A stretch of 44,462 nt of DNA from an uncultured Acidobacteriota bacterium (GTDB lineage: Bacteria > Acidobacteriota > Thermoanaerobaculia > UBA5066): positions 1-44,462 of the forward strand of contig CAIMWE010000138.1 of the NCBI GenBank assembly GCA_903845115.1. Direction: 5' to 3'. The notes under the pieces are model-generated. The model had not been told where the DNA came from and did no database searches. It saw nothing but the letters and a program-made list of their open reading frames with translations. A program made the translations under genes and the position numbers. Positions 29,796-42,252 of the stretch are shown piece after piece (the stretch's first letter is position 1; every line of letters starts with the position of its first letter).

Positions 29796-32642
29796 TCATC
29801 CCGGGCGCCGGCCTCGCGCGACCGACCAGACACCTCCCGCGGCCAGGAGCAGGAGCGTCAGGCCGCTGAGCGCGGCGCCCCTCCTCAGGCTGGAAGGCCG
29901 GAACGCGAGCCGGACGAGGTGCCGCCCGGCGGGGACCGGTACCGCTCGCAGGAGGTAGTCGGCGCGGACCACCGGCGCGGGGCGTCCATCCACGGTCGCC
30001 TCCCAGCCGGGGTAGAAGACGTCGGCCAGGACGAGGAGGGACGGGGCCGCCGAGAGGGTCTCCACCTCGACCGTGTCCCGCTCCAGGGTCCGGACCGTGG
30101 CCGACGCGCCGGGGTCCGGGGGGCCGACGGGGTCGGCGAGAGGCTGCTCGAGGAGCGCGAGGCGAGAGGGGTCGAACGGCCGCCCGTCGTCGAGCTTCGC
30201 CGTCATCAGCGATCGGAGAATCTTCTCGTCGGACTCGACGGCCGTCTCGAACGCGAGCCAGGCGCGCGGCCGGACCCTCGTGTTCTCGTAGATCGCGCTC
30301 CCGCCGAGCGCGCCGGCCGCCTTCCACCTCCCGGGAGAAGCGGCCCCGGTACGCCTCGCGGCCGCGAAGGCCGCTCCGCTCGAGGAGTCCCGGAGCGTCA
30401 CCCTGTCGACGAGGATGGAGCCGGCCGGACCCGTCCACTCCAGCTCGAGCCTCGCGAGCGGCGCGGCCTTCTTCAGGAAGAGCGTGGTCTGGTAGGTATG
30501 GCTCGCGAAGGGCGCGCCGGAGTCGTCCCTGTCCTCCGAATTCGTGAAGGGACGGGCGAGAGAGTGGAGGACCTTCCGGCGGACGTCGGCCCGCTCCCAG
30601 CACCACTCCGAGGTGTCGGCCCCGGCCCGAAGGGAGAGGACCTCCTTCTCTCCGTCGGTCCGGAGGGCGGTGATCCTCACCATCTCGACCCCCTCCGGGA
30701 CCGAGGCCGCGCAGCCGAGGGATGACACGATGCCGAGCTCGTCCGCGACGGTGCCCCCCGCCTCCAGCGCGACCCTGATCGGGTGGGTCGGGTTGCATCC
30801 GGGGCCGAGGTCGACGCCGAGCCCGGCCGGCGACCACTTCATGCCCGGGGAGCTGCCGAGCGGTGTCACGTCGAGGCGCCCCTCCTCCGCGAGCGAGGCC
30901 CGGAGCGTCCCCGGGACGAAGGCCCAGCGAACCGCCAGCAGGTCGAACGTCAGGTTCGTCGAGACCAGCCGGTCGGGGATCAGGGCCCCCCAGTACTCGA
31001 TCCCGAGGAACTCCCGGTAACGCCGCAGCATCAGCGGGTTGTAGCCGCTCGCGCTCGGGAGGCGCCAGAGGGACGAGATGTTGGGAAGGGGCCCTCCCCC
31101 CTGCTCCGTCCCGGCGATCGGGAAGAGGCGCTGGTGGGTCCGGGCCAGCTCCTTCGCGAACGGGTCGAGGTCGGCCGGGCGCTCGGTCTCCTGGCGCTTC
31201 GGCGAGCCGAACCGCCACTCGAAGAACCATCCGTACTGGGCGAGCTCCAGAGCGAAGGCGAGGGCCAGGACGGCGGCGGTCGTGCGGGAAGGGCGAGTCG
31301 CCCGGAGCCAGAGGGCGGCGACGGTCACGGCGAAGAGCCCGATCGGGATCCCGACCGCGGTGTTTCGGAGCGGCGAGAGGGAGATCGGCCCAGCGCCGGG
31401 AACCGCCTTCGCCATCGACTCCAGGGTCCGGGTCGCGTCGAGCCGCCAGAGGACCGCCAGGAGGACGGCGAGCCCGACGAGGGCGCCGAGGAGGACCGCT
31501 CGCGCTCGCCGCCGCGGGGCGAGGCGCTCGAGAGCGGCGAGACCGTACGCGGCCAGGACCGAGGCTGCCATCGTGAACTCGAGGGCATGCCTTCCCTGCG
31601 CGCGGAACATGTTGAGGACCGGGACGCGGTAGAGGTACGAGGCTGCCGGCCCGTCGGCCCCGAGCGCGAAGACGATCGAGGCGGCCCCCACCGCCGTCCA
31701 GAAGAAGGCCTCCCGCCGGCGCCCCGGAAGGACGAGCGCGAGAAGAGCGAGCAGCAGCGTCGTCACTCCTACCCAGGCCGTCACCTCGGCAAGGTTCCAG
31801 AGGCCGAGATAGGGAAGGGGGTAGAGGGGGCTCGGCATCCCCCCGAAGATCGCGGGAAAGAGGAGCGAGGGGAGCTGCCGGAGGGGGAGCGAGAACGAGA
31901 CGAACTCCCCGAAAGGCATGGTCGACCGAACGCTCAGCGACGAGAGCTCGGCCATCGGGACGAGCGCGACCGCCGAGAGCCCGAGCCCCGCGACGAGGGT
32001 CCCGGCCGCGAGGGCGAGGAAGCGCAGCGGCGTCCGGGAGACGGCGAACGCGGTGAAGAGAGAGAAGGCTCCCGCCACCAGGAGCGAGAGGACGAGGGGC
32101 TGCGGGTGCCCGGCCAGGACCGAGCACGCGATCGAGGCCGCTGCCGCCAGGAACCAGGGGTACGAGGGGCGTTCGCCCAGCTCGTGGAGCGCCAGGAGAA
32201 GCAGGGGAAGCCACGCCGCCGCGTGGATCATGTTGCCGTGCCCGAGGTGGGACATGAAGAACCCGCCGCTGCCGTAGACGAGCCCGGCGAGCGCCCCGGC
32301 GGTCCTCGATCCCGTCAGGCGGGTCCCGAGGAGGAAGGCGAAGAGGCTCGCCAGGACGAAGGCGGAGACCGTGAAGAGGTTGAAGGAGCCGGCGGCGGCG
32401 CAGAGGATCCGGACCGGGGACCAGCGTGCCGCCTGCGGGTCGGCGAAGGCCGGGAAGCCCGAGAGGAGATCGGGGTTCCACAGGCCCTTCGTGTCCTGGA
32501 AGGACGGGTAGTTCTGGACGAAGCCGTCCCCGGGAGCCAGGAGCCTCCCGTCGAGGGGGACCGCCGAGAAGTAGACCGAAAAGAACGCGGCTGCGGCGGC
32601 GGCCGCGACGAGGACGCGCTGAAGCTCCCGGCGCCAGGTCAT
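29796..32642 (-). CDS. YfhO-family membrane protein
   Basis: This 948-aa protein has the YfhO plan: about twelve TM helices, a first periplasmic loop with DGRLLAPGDGFVQNYPSF, GFFMSHLGHGNMIHAAAWLP, a long extracytoplasmic region from ~450, and a final TM helix near the C terminus. The C-terminal signature VLADVFYPGWEATVDGRPA followed by VPAGRHLVRLAFRP is typical. Characterised relatives take part in glycosylation of surface polymers such as lipoteichoic acid; this organism is presumably diderm, so its acceptor is unknown. It heads a two-gene unit with the sister membrane protein downstream. The ATG at 32642 has no Shine-Dalgarno sequence, and a GATAAT box ends 8 nt upstream. Confidence 0.85.
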   Translation of the reverse strand: MTWRRELQRVLVAAAAAAAFFSVYFSAVPLDGRLLAPGDGFVQNYPSFQDTKGLWNPDLLSGFPAFADPQAARWSPVRILCAAAGSFNLFTVSAFVLASLFAFLLGTRLTGSRTAGALAGLVYGSGGFFMSHLGHGNMIHAAAWLPLLLLALHELGERPSYPWFLAAAASIACSVLAGHPQPLVLSLLVAGAFSLFTAFAVSRTPLRFLALAAGTLVAGLGLSAVALVPMAELSSLSVRSTMPFGEFVSFSLPLRQLPSLLFPAIFGGMPSPLYPLPYLGLWNLAEVTAWVGVTTLLLALLALVLPGRRREAFFWTAVGAASIVFALGADGPAASYLYRVPVLNMFRAQGRHALEFTMAASVLAAYGLAALERLAPRRRARAVLLGALVGLAVLLAVLWRLDATRTLESMAKAVPGAGPISLSPLRNTAVGIPIGLFAVTVAALWLRATRPSRTTAAVLALAFALELAQYGWFFEWRFGSPKRQETERPADLDPFAKELARTHQRLFPIAGTEQGGGPLPNISSLWRLPSASGYNPLMLRRYREFLGIEYWGALIPDRLVSTNLTFDLLAVRWAFVPGTLRASLAEEGRLDVTPLGSSPGMKWSPAGLGVDLGPGCNPTHPIRVALEAGGTVADELGIVSSLGCAASVPEGVEMVRITALRTDGEKEVLSLRAGADTSEWCWERADVRRKVLHSLARPFTNSEDRDDSGAPFASHTYQTTLFLKKAAPLARLELEWTGPAGSILVDRVTLRDSSSGAAFAAARRTGAASPGRWKAAGALGGSAIYENTRVRPRAWLAFETAVESDEKILRSLMTAKLDDGRPFDPSRLALLEQPLADPVGPPDPGASATVRTLERDTVEVETLSAAPSLLVLADVFYPGWEATVDGRPAPVVRADYLLRAVPVPAGRHLVRLAFRPSSLRRGAALSGLTLLLLAAGGVWSVARGRRPG

Positions 32643-32650
32643 CTGGCAGG

Positions 32651-32656
32651 ATTATC
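32651..32656 (-). promoter_or_regulatory. -10-like GATAAT 8 nt before the YfhO start
   Basis: On the minus strand GATAAT matches the -10 consensus at 5 of 6 bases and ends 8 nt before the ATG at 32642, which lacks a ribosome-binding site. This predicts a leader of 0-3 nt. The -35 region is GC-rich and unconvincing. On the other strand TATGAT (32716-32721) may serve the methyltransferase gene. Confidence 0.35.
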
Positions 32657-32787
32657 TACGGTCCTTCCGGCGCCGCCTTTCCGGCGGGGGGGCGAGTCGC
32701 CGAACGGGGACGACCTATGATCACGAGGGAATCGGAAGGGACCGTCGCGGCCGAACCGTGACAGGGCCTGAAAGGCGGGGGAGAGGA

Positions 32788-34410
32788 ATGGTCTGGTTGC
32801 CTTGGAGGATGTCGCGAGCAGCGAAGGCCAGGGAGCTCGAAAGCCGCATGCGTGCCGACTGGGACACGAGGGCGAGCGAGGACTACAAGCTCCACATCGC
32901 GACCGGCCACAGCCTGTCCGACGAGATGTTCCGCGACTCGGGCCGGCGAGACCTCGAAACCGTGATCCTCGACGGGATCGACCTCGACCCGTCCGCCACC
33001 GGTCTCGAGATCGGATGCGGCGTCGGGCGGCTTCTCGTCCCGCTGTCGGAAAAGCTCTCGGCGGTCCGGGGCGTCGACATCTCGCCCGTGATGGTCGAGA
33101 AGTCGCGGGAGTTCTGCGCGGCACGACGAAACATCCGGGTGGAGGTCACCGACGGCTCCCTCCGGACCGTCCCGGCCAGCTCCCTGGATTTCGTCTTCTC
33201 CTTCATCGTGTTCCAGCACATTCCCGACCGGGACCCGATCCGGGCCTACGTCCAGGAGGTGGCCCGCTGCCTCCGGGAGGGAGGCCTCTTCCGGTTCCAG
33301 GTCGACGGCCGGTGGGAGAGATTCAGGGACCGGCCGCCGGACACCTACGAAGGGGTGAAGTTCTCTCCCGAGGAGGCCCGCGGCCTTCTCGACGGCACCG
33401 GACTGTCGATCGTCGAGGAGTGGGGCGAGGAAACCCACTATCACCGGATCACGGCCCGCCGCGGTCACGACGGCTCCCCCCGCGCGGCCCTTCGACGTCG
33501 GGGGTACGACCCGACGCTCCTCGCGCAGCTCTTCTCGCGCCTGGGGCTCGAAGAGCCCGAGGCGCGGGCTCGCCTGGTCAGCGAGGGAGCGAGCGGAATC
33601 AGGCGCCAGCTCGGCCCGCTGGAGGAACGGTGGGTCGGGGCCGACGACGCGGCCTTCGTGCGCGAGGCCTCGAGAATCCTCCTCGGACGCGAGATCGACG
33701 AGGAGGGCGAGCAGTTTCACGTGAGGATCCTGAGCGGGAACTTCGAGGACCGCTCGGCCCTCCTCGACACGATCCTCACCAGCCTCGAGTTCGAGAACGT
33801 CGTCCGTCCCTTCACGCGGCAGGTCCCCTGGTACCGGGCCTCCTCCGCGCGGGCGGAGGCCCGGGGCAGACCGTCCCGCGAGAGGGATGACGACCCGAAC
33901 GATCTCTTCTCGCTGGCGGACCTGGTCGAGCGGACCCTCCCGGACGGCCCGCCGGAGGATGTCGTCCGGGCTGCCTTCCTCGGGGCCCGGGGTGCCGTCC
34001 CCGACGGCGAGGCGCTCGCGCACTACGCCCGCCAGCTCTCGAGCTCGGCCTGGGGGCGCCGTCTGCTCGTGCGGGAGCTTCTCGAGAGCTCCGGCGCCGA
34101 GCCCCCTCCCCCGCCCTCGAGCCGGGCGACGGCGAGGCTCCTCTCCGGGCCGGGCATCGCCGCTCCCACGAAAGGAGCGCCGCGGCCGGGTGAATCCTTC
34201 GAGGGCGAGGGGATCGTCGCGGCGTCCCTTCTGGAGGGGCTCCGGACGCTCGACGACCGGCGCTTCGTGGAGGCCGCCTATCTCGGGATCCTGGGCCGGT
34301 CCGCCGACGAAGCGGGCGCCGCGTACTACGCGGGAAAGCTCTCGGCGAGGGAGCTGGACCGGGCGCTGTTCGTCCGCGAGCTGCTCTGGAGCGACGAGCT
34401 GAGGAAGTAG
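32788..34410 (+). CDS. Class I SAM methyltransferase fused to three DUF4214-like repeats
   Basis: Residues ~20-225 of 540 form a SAM-dependent methyltransferase: motif I LEIGCGVGRLL (~73-83), the acidic VRGVDISPVMVEKS strand, and SLDFVFSFIVFQHIPD. The rest holds three repeats of a ~55-residue DUF4214-like helical unit: FVREASRILLGREIDEEG, VVRAAFLGARGAVPDGEA and FVEAAYLGILGRSADEAG. DUF4214 units occur in S-layer-type and surface proteins and in sugar-modifying enzymes. I chose the ATG at 32788 with GGGGGAGAGG just before it; an upstream in-frame GTG at 32758 lacks a site. A role in modifying surface glycans, together with the divergent YfhO pair, is inference. Confidence 0.8.
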   Translation: MVWLPWRMSRAAKARELESRMRADWDTRASEDYKLHIATGHSLSDEMFRDSGRRDLETVILDGIDLDPSATGLEIGCGVGRLLVPLSEKLSAVRGVDISPVMVEKSREFCAARRNIRVEVTDGSLRTVPASSLDFVFSFIVFQHIPDRDPIRAYVQEVARCLREGGLFRFQVDGRWERFRDRPPDTYEGVKFSPEEARGLLDGTGLSIVEEWGEETHYHRITARRGHDGSPRAALRRRGYDPTLLAQLFSRLGLEEPEARARLVSEGASGIRRQLGPLEERWVGADDAAFVREASRILLGREIDEEGEQFHVRILSGNFEDRSALLDTILTSLEFENVVRPFTRQVPWYRASSARAEARGRPSRERDDDPNDLFSLADLVERTLPDGPPEDVVRAAFLGARGAVPDGEALAHYARQLSSSAWGRRLLVRELLESSGAEPPPPPSSRATARLLSGPGIAAPTKGAPRPGESFEGEGIVAASLLEGLRTLDDRRFVEAAYLGILGRSADEAGAAYYAGKLSARELDRALFVRELLWSDELRK

Positions 34411-34447
34411 GCGAGGGCCCGCCCGGTGGCGGATCCCCCGATTCCCG

Positions 34448-36040
34448 TCAGCCCCGGCTGCGCATCAGGTTGAACTTCGCCATCTCGGCGTAGGTGACGG
34501 TCGAATCGAGGTCTTCCCGGGCGAGGCGCAGGCTCTGGACGAGGCCCTCCAGCAGCAGCTCCATGAGGAAAGCCCGCTCGAAGGGATCCCTGGGCCTGGC
34601 GTGGGCGAGGACCAGCTCCGACAGGCCGTCGATCGACTCCAGCCTGGCGAGGTGCTGAGGGAACGGAGTGTCGTCGGAGAGGACGACCGTCTTCCCGTCC
34701 TGGAACGAGGCGATGATCCGCTCGTACGGGCCGGCCGGCGAGGAGCCGGACCGCCGCTCCCCCTTGTCCGCCGCCTTCCCCTGGCCCTTCTCCACGGCGA
34801 AGGGGCCCCGCGCCTCCTCGGCGTCGAGGTCGGCCTCCGGGCGGCGCGACCGGGACTTCTCGGCGCGCCCCTTCGGGCCCTCCACCGGAGGGAACTTCGC
34901 CTCGAAGAGCGCCTTCACGGCCTCCCCGACGAGGCGCTTGGCCACGATCTCGGCCCCCTGCTGCTCACCCTCGAAGACCATCTCGACCTTGCCCGTGATG
35001 GCCGGAAGGGTCGCGAAGAGGTCGACGAGCCGCGGAGACTCGACGGTCTCGCCCGTTCGGAGCGCGCGGCGCTCGAGATTCGACACGAGGAGCTCGCGCG
35101 CCGCGATCGGCATCCGGGCGCTCACGCCGGAGGTCTGGTCGACGAGGTCGCTCCTGCGGGCGACGAAGGCGACCTCCTCGAGGAGGAGCTTGACGTCGTC
35201 GGGGATCCGGATCTCCACTCCGGGCAGCCCGCGCTCGGTCCAGGCCTCCTGGTCGGTGATCGCCACCGCGGTCTTCACGCTCTGCGGGTAGTGCGTCAGG
35301 ATCTGCGAGGCGATCCGGTCCTTGAGCGGCGTGATGATGTTGCCGCGGTTCGTGTAGTCCTCCGGGTTCGCCGAGAAGACCATCAGGATGTCGAGCGGGA
35401 TCCGGATCGGGAAGCCCCTGATCTGCAGGTCGCGCTCCTCGAGGATGTTGAGGAGGCCGACCTGGATGCGCGGCTGGAGGTCGGGGAGCTCGTTGATCGC
35501 GAAGATCCCGCGGTTGGTCCGCGGGACGATCCCGTAGTGGATGACCTCCTCGTCCGCGAACGTCTTCTTCAGCGTGGCCGCCTTCACCGGGTCGATGTCG
35601 CCGATCAGGTCGGCGATGGTCACGTCCGGCGTCGCCAGCTTTTCCCGGTAGCGGGCCTCCCGGGGGAGCCACTCCACCGGGAGGTCGGGGCCGGCGCTGG
35701 CGGCGATCCGGCGCGCGTACTTGGTGAACGGGGCGAAGGGCGATTCGTTCAGCTCCGACCCGGCGATCACGGGGACCGCCTCGTCGAGGAGGCCGACGAG
35801 CGCCCTCAGAATGCGCGTCTTCGCCTGTCCCCGGAGGCCGAGGAGCACGATGTCGTGGTGCGCCAGGATCGCGTTGTGGAGAGCGGGAAGGACCGTCCGG
35901 TCGTACCCGAGGATCCCGGGGAACGGGTTGCGCCCCTCCCGGAGCGCCGCCACCAGGTTCTCGCGGACCTCCTCGCGGACCGACCGGGGCCTGTACCCCG
36001 CCTCCAGCAGCTCCCCGAGCGTGTTCGGTCTTTCCTGCAT
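34448..36040 (-). CDS. MoxR/magnesium-chelatase-type AAA ATPase
   Basis: This 530-aa cytoplasmic AAA+ protein has Walker A GLRGQAKTR (68-76; Lys about 74), the Walker B region GIFAINELPDL, a chelatase-like insert (GDIDPVKAATLKKTFADEE), sensor 1 FSANPEDYTNRG and an arginine-finger region LKDRIASQILTHYP. A linker at ~400-445 (EGPKGRAEKSRSRRPEADLD) is low-complexity, and a helical C-terminal domain follows. In the family, the ATPase works with a vWA-domain protein to insert metals or remodel enzymes; the candidate partner is at 26504-27592. It is the last gene of a four-gene unit with a sensor kinase and an NtrC-type regulator, and GGGGGG precedes the ATG. Confidence 0.85.
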   Translation of the reverse strand: MQERPNTLGELLEAGYRPRSVREEVRENLVAALREGRNPFPGILGYDRTVLPALHNAILAHHDIVLLGLRGQAKTRILRALVGLLDEAVPVIAGSELNESPFAPFTKYARRIAASAGPDLPVEWLPREARYREKLATPDVTIADLIGDIDPVKAATLKKTFADEEVIHYGIVPRTNRGIFAINELPDLQPRIQVGLLNILEERDLQIRGFPIRIPLDILMVFSANPEDYTNRGNIITPLKDRIASQILTHYPQSVKTAVAITDQEAWTERGLPGVEIRIPDDVKLLLEEVAFVARRSDLVDQTSGVSARMPIAARELLVSNLERRALRTGETVESPRLVDLFATLPAITGKVEMVFEGEQQGAEIVAKRLVGEAVKALFEAKFPPVEGPKGRAEKSRSRRPEADLDAEEARGPFAVEKGQGKAADKGERRSGSSPAGPYERIIASFQDGKTVVLSDDTPFPQHLARLESIDGLSELVLAHARPRDPFERAFLMELLLEGLVQSLRLAREDLDSTVTYAEMAKFNLMRSRG

Positions 36041-36050
36041 CGGCCCCCCC

Positions 36051-36071
36051 TGCGACAGATGCTACGTCGCA
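36051..36071. promoter_or_regulatory. Small inverted repeat before the MoxR-type ATPase gene
   Basis: TGCGAC and GTCGCA form a perfect 6-bp inverted repeat with a 9-nt spacer, 11 nt upstream of the ATPase start codon, inside the 52-bp gap after the small secreted-protein gene. It may be an operator or leader hairpin; it is short enough to be chance. Confidence 0.25.
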
Positions 36072-36092
36072 GCGCCCGATCCGGCTTTCGCC

Positions 36093-36467
36093 TCAGGACG
36101 GGGGGCGGCTGGGGGAGGGCGCCGGCCGGACGGGGTCCGCGAGGCGGATGGAGACGGCCTTCGCGGCAGCGGCGGGCCCGAGGTAGCGGGCGACCGCGTG
36201 GTCGCCCGGCACCAGGTCCTCCGGAAGTACCGGGGTCTTCCCGCGGGAAAGGCGGGTCGCGGCGTCCAGCTGGAGCGTGACCGTCTCGGTGCGGGGCTTC
36301 GTCGGGCGGGCCTGGGCGGCGCTCTCGGAGATCACGACCTCGCCCTTGACGCGGTCCACCGAGACGATGGTCCCGACGATCGTCCGGACCGGGACCGGCG
36401 TGGGGGTGACCTTGGCCGCGGGGGGAGCGCCCGTGGCGGCGAAGAGGATCAGCGCGGCGAGGACCAT
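36093..36467 (-). CDS. Small exported protein, DUF5666-like beta domain
   Basis: This 124-aa protein has a short signal-like N terminus (MVLAALILFAATGAPPA), a Pro-rich linker, and one small beta-barrel-like domain (TIVGTIVSVDRVKGEVVIS, VTLQLDAATRLSRG, VPGDHAVARYLG). The pattern resembles DUF5666/OB-like domains that occur in exported proteins of unknown function. The ATG at 36467 is preceded by GAGGGGG, and the gene begins 13 bp after the response-regulator stop, so it belongs to the kinase-regulator operon. Its place between a sigma-54 regulator and a MoxR-type ATPase gives no firm hint of function. Confidence 0.65.
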   Translation of the reverse strand: MVLAALILFAATGAPPAAKVTPTPVPVRTIVGTIVSVDRVKGEVVISESAAQARPTKPRTETVTLQLDAATRLSRGKTPVLPEDLVPGDHAVARYLGPAAAAKAVSIRLADPVRPAPSPSRPPS

Positions 36468-36480
36468 GGGCCGCCCCCTC

Positions 36481-37862
<1,382 letters not shown>

Positions 37863-37866
<4 letters not shown>

Positions 37867-39332
37867 GAGGGGAGATTACCCCCGGTCAGCGGAAGGGTGA
37901 GCCGGAAGACCGCTCCCTCCTCCGGCGCGCGGTTTGCGGCCTCCACCCGGCCGCCGTGCTCCTCCACGATCCGCTTCACCATCGCGAGGCCCAGGCCGAG
38001 GCCCCCCTCCTTCCTCGAGAAGTACGGCTCGAAGAGGTGGGGGAGGTCCTCCGGGGCGATGCCCGGCCCCGAGTCGGAGACGGTCAGCGTGGCGCGGGCC
38101 GGCCACTCCGCCCCTCCCTCCTCCCTGCGGAGCGTGACGGTGAGGGCTCCACCCGTCCGTTCCATCGCCTGGATGCCGTTCTGCACCAGGTTCCACACGG
38201 AAGACTTCATCAGCGAACCGTCGGCCTGGACCCGGGGGAGACCGTGGTCGATGTCGCACGCGACCTCGACGCGGGCCTGGGCGGCCGTCTCGGCGAGATC
38301 GGCGAGGGTCCCGTCGACCAGCGTCGCGAGGTCCACCGGGACGAGGGTGAGGCTGAGCGGGCGGCCGAAGGCCAGGAAGTTGTTGATCAGCGTCGCGAGC
38401 CGGTTGATCTCCTCGCGCAGGCTCTCGATCCGGGACGAATACTCCTTCGCGAGGGCCTCGTCCGGGGGCCGGTGGCGCCGGCGCAGGACGTCGAGGCCGA
38501 GGGAGAGTGCGTTCAGCGGGTTCTTGATCTCGTGCGCGAGGCCGGAGGCGAGGTGCCCGATCTCGGCTCGCTTCTCGGCGTTGGCCAGCCGGCTCTCGAG
38601 CTCCTGGCGCTCGCGCAGCTTCTCGGTCATCCGGTTGAACGTCGAGGCGAGCCGGCCGATCTCGTCGTCCCGTTCCACCGGAACCGACACGGACAGGTCG
38701 CCGTCGGCGACCCGGGCCGCCGCGTCGGCCACCTCCTCGATCGGGCGGGTGGCGTTGTGGGTCAGGATCAGCATCACGGCCAGCCCGAGGGCGAAAACCC
38801 CGAGAAGCGCGTAAACGCGCCGCCGGAAATTCTCCGCCAGCTGGGATCTCACGTTCTCCAGCTCGTAGGAGATCTCGACCCACCCGAAGAACTTGCCGTC
38901 GATGACCAGGGGAATCTGGAGGACGTGGTTGCCGGCCCCCTCGCCGACGACCCCCTTGATGACGATGTCCTTCATGGCGACCGGCTTCGGCTTCTTCTTG
39001 CCGGGCGCCGGCGTGGGGGCGGTCTCCAGCGGTTGACCGGCCCGGGTGACCCGGATGTCCCTGAGCCCCTTCGCGCTCAGCTTCTCCTTGTACGTCTCGA
39101 GGACTTTCGCGTCGGTCCACCCCTCCGGGCCGATCTGCGTCGCGCCGACCTCGAGCGCCTTGGCGAGCACCTGGTAGGAGGCGTCGGCCTCCGCGAGGGT
39201 CTCGTCCCTCGTCCTGAAGTAGAGGAGGGTCTGGGCGGCCGTCGCGAGGACCAGGATGCCGGTCAACGCGAAGCCGAGCCGGCTCGACAGCCGGAGTCCT
39301 TTGAACGGATCGGGGATTCCCGAGAGCTTCAT
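37863..39332 (-). CDS. Membrane-bound sensor histidine kinase (NtrB/AtoS-like)
   Basis: This 489-aa kinase has TM1 at ~18-42, a ~130-residue periplasmic sensor domain with a Lys/Pro-rich loop ([15 protein letters not shown]), TM2 at ~172-192, and a HAMP domain ([18 protein letters not shown]). The H box [10 protein letters not shown] has phospho-histidine about H267. The HATPase domain has N box VQNGIQAM, G1 DSGPGI and G2 [12 protein letters not shown]. It should phosphorylate the regulator encoded immediately downstream. The ligand is unknown. It is transcribed divergently from acs with only 75 bp between start codons, so regulation of acs is possible. AAGGGGG precedes the ATG. Confidence 0.94.
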
Positions 39333-39344
39333 TGCTTTTCCCCC

Positions 39345-39373
39345 TTGCGGCCGGGGGATCTGTCAAGTAAAAC
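39345..39373 (+). promoter_or_regulatory. Candidate acs promoter in the kinase-acs divergent region
   Basis: TTGCGG (39345-39350), 17 bp, and TAAAAC (39368-39373) precede acs by 34 bp, leaving a ~27-nt leader with AAGGAG. On the opposite strand a perfect TTGACA (39361-39366) faces the kinase gene but has no good -10. The two signals overlap, so the promoters may compete. Confidence 0.4.
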
Positions 39374-39407
39374 ATCCCGACCCGAAAAAGCGAAGGAGAT
39401 GGTTTCC

Positions 39408-41366
<1,959 letters not shown>

Positions 41367-41403
41367 GAACCCGAAAGGGCCGGAAGCGGCCCTGTGGAAC
41401 TGG

Positions 41404-41434
41404 ACGGGCCTCCCTCGGGGGGCCCGTTTTTTTT
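41404..41434 (+). terminator. Rho-independent terminator of acs
   Basis: ACGGGCCTCC and GGGGGGCCCGT form a ~10-bp GC-rich stem (one G-U pair) with a CTC loop, followed by eight T residues. It lies 38 bp after the acs stop and upstream of the convergent LysE-type gene. This is the clearest intrinsic terminator in the window. Confidence 0.9.
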
Positions 41435-41516
41435 CGGGGACCCCGGACGGTCCTGGCTCCCTCGAGCTTCCCCCGCGACGCCACGTAGGACGCGGCTCGT
41501 GCCGGTCCGGCGCCCG

Positions 41517-42194
41517 TCAGAAGCCGACGACCGTCTTCAGGCTGAAGAAGAGCCCGAAGGCGACGAGGAGAGCGCCGGCCACCGTGGTCGACTTCCGGAT
41601 CCACTCCCCGGCCGGGTGGTTCCGGAGGCGGACGACCAGCTCGGCCAGCACCACGAACCAGGCGAAGACCCCGACCCCGATCCCGAGAGCGAAGCCGGCC
41701 GCGGGCCCCGGGCCCGTCGAAAGGAGGCGGTGGCCCACGAGGAACCCGGTCAGCAGCGTCCAGTTCACGATGAGGGCCGGGTTGGCGGCCCCCTGCAAGG
41801 CCCCGACGAAGAACGGGACGTTCCATCCGGCCTTCCGGGACGCCTCGCCGGGGACCCCGGCTCCGTTGGCCAACCCGTTCCTCGTGCCGCCGGTCTCCTC
41901 GCGTCTCCGGTCGACGACGAGGATCTTCGTCCCGTAGGCGACGAGGAAGAGGGCGAGGGCCAGCTTCACCGCGGTCCGCGTCATCACGACTGCCAGCAGC
42001 CACCCGAATCCGAGCCCGATCAGCCCGCAGATCAGGGTGTCGATCAGCGCCCCGCCGAGGGCGACGCGCAGGGCGTCCTTCACCTCCCCCCGCGACGACT
42101 TCCGGATGACGGTGACGTTGATGGGGCCGGGGGGAATCGCGCCGAAGAAGCCCGCGAGGAACCCGACGACGATCGCGATCGTGAAGGTCGTCAT
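41517..42194 (-). CDS. LysE/RhtB-family exporter
   Basis: This 225-aa protein has six hydrophobic helices and the LysE family signature near the N terminus, GFFGAIPPGPINV (Gly-x3-x-PGP). Between helices 3 and 4 it has a cytoplasmic loop of charged residues (VDRRREETGGTRNGL), longer than in LysE itself. Family members export amino acids or related small molecules; the substrate is unknown here. The ATG at 42194 is followed by MTTFTIAIVVGF, a normal first helix. It is convergent with acs and divergent from the secreted IPT-like gene. Confidence 0.85.
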   Translation of the reverse strand: MTTFTIAIVVGFLAGFFGAIPPGPINVTVIRKSSRGEVKDALRVALGGALIDTLICGLIGLGFGWLLAVVMTRTAVKLALALFLVAYGTKILVVDRRREETGGTRNGLANGAGVPGEASRKAGWNVPFFVGALQGAANPALIVNWTLLTGFLVGHRLLSTGPGPAAGFALGIGVGVFAWFVVLAELVVRLRNHPAGEWIRKSTTVAGALLVAFGLFFSLKTVVGF

Positions 42195-42252
42195 TCGCCG
42201 GGCGGCCCGTTCGGACGGCGCATCGGGCGAATCCTCTCACGCCGTCCGTCCC

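Noticed and set aside
26591-32720. Very long plus-strand ORFs opposite the vWA and YfhO-type genes
   Set aside because: Their composition (RGREEAEG-type strings) is that of antisense frames in GC-rich DNA; the minus strand encodes recognisable vWA and membrane proteins.
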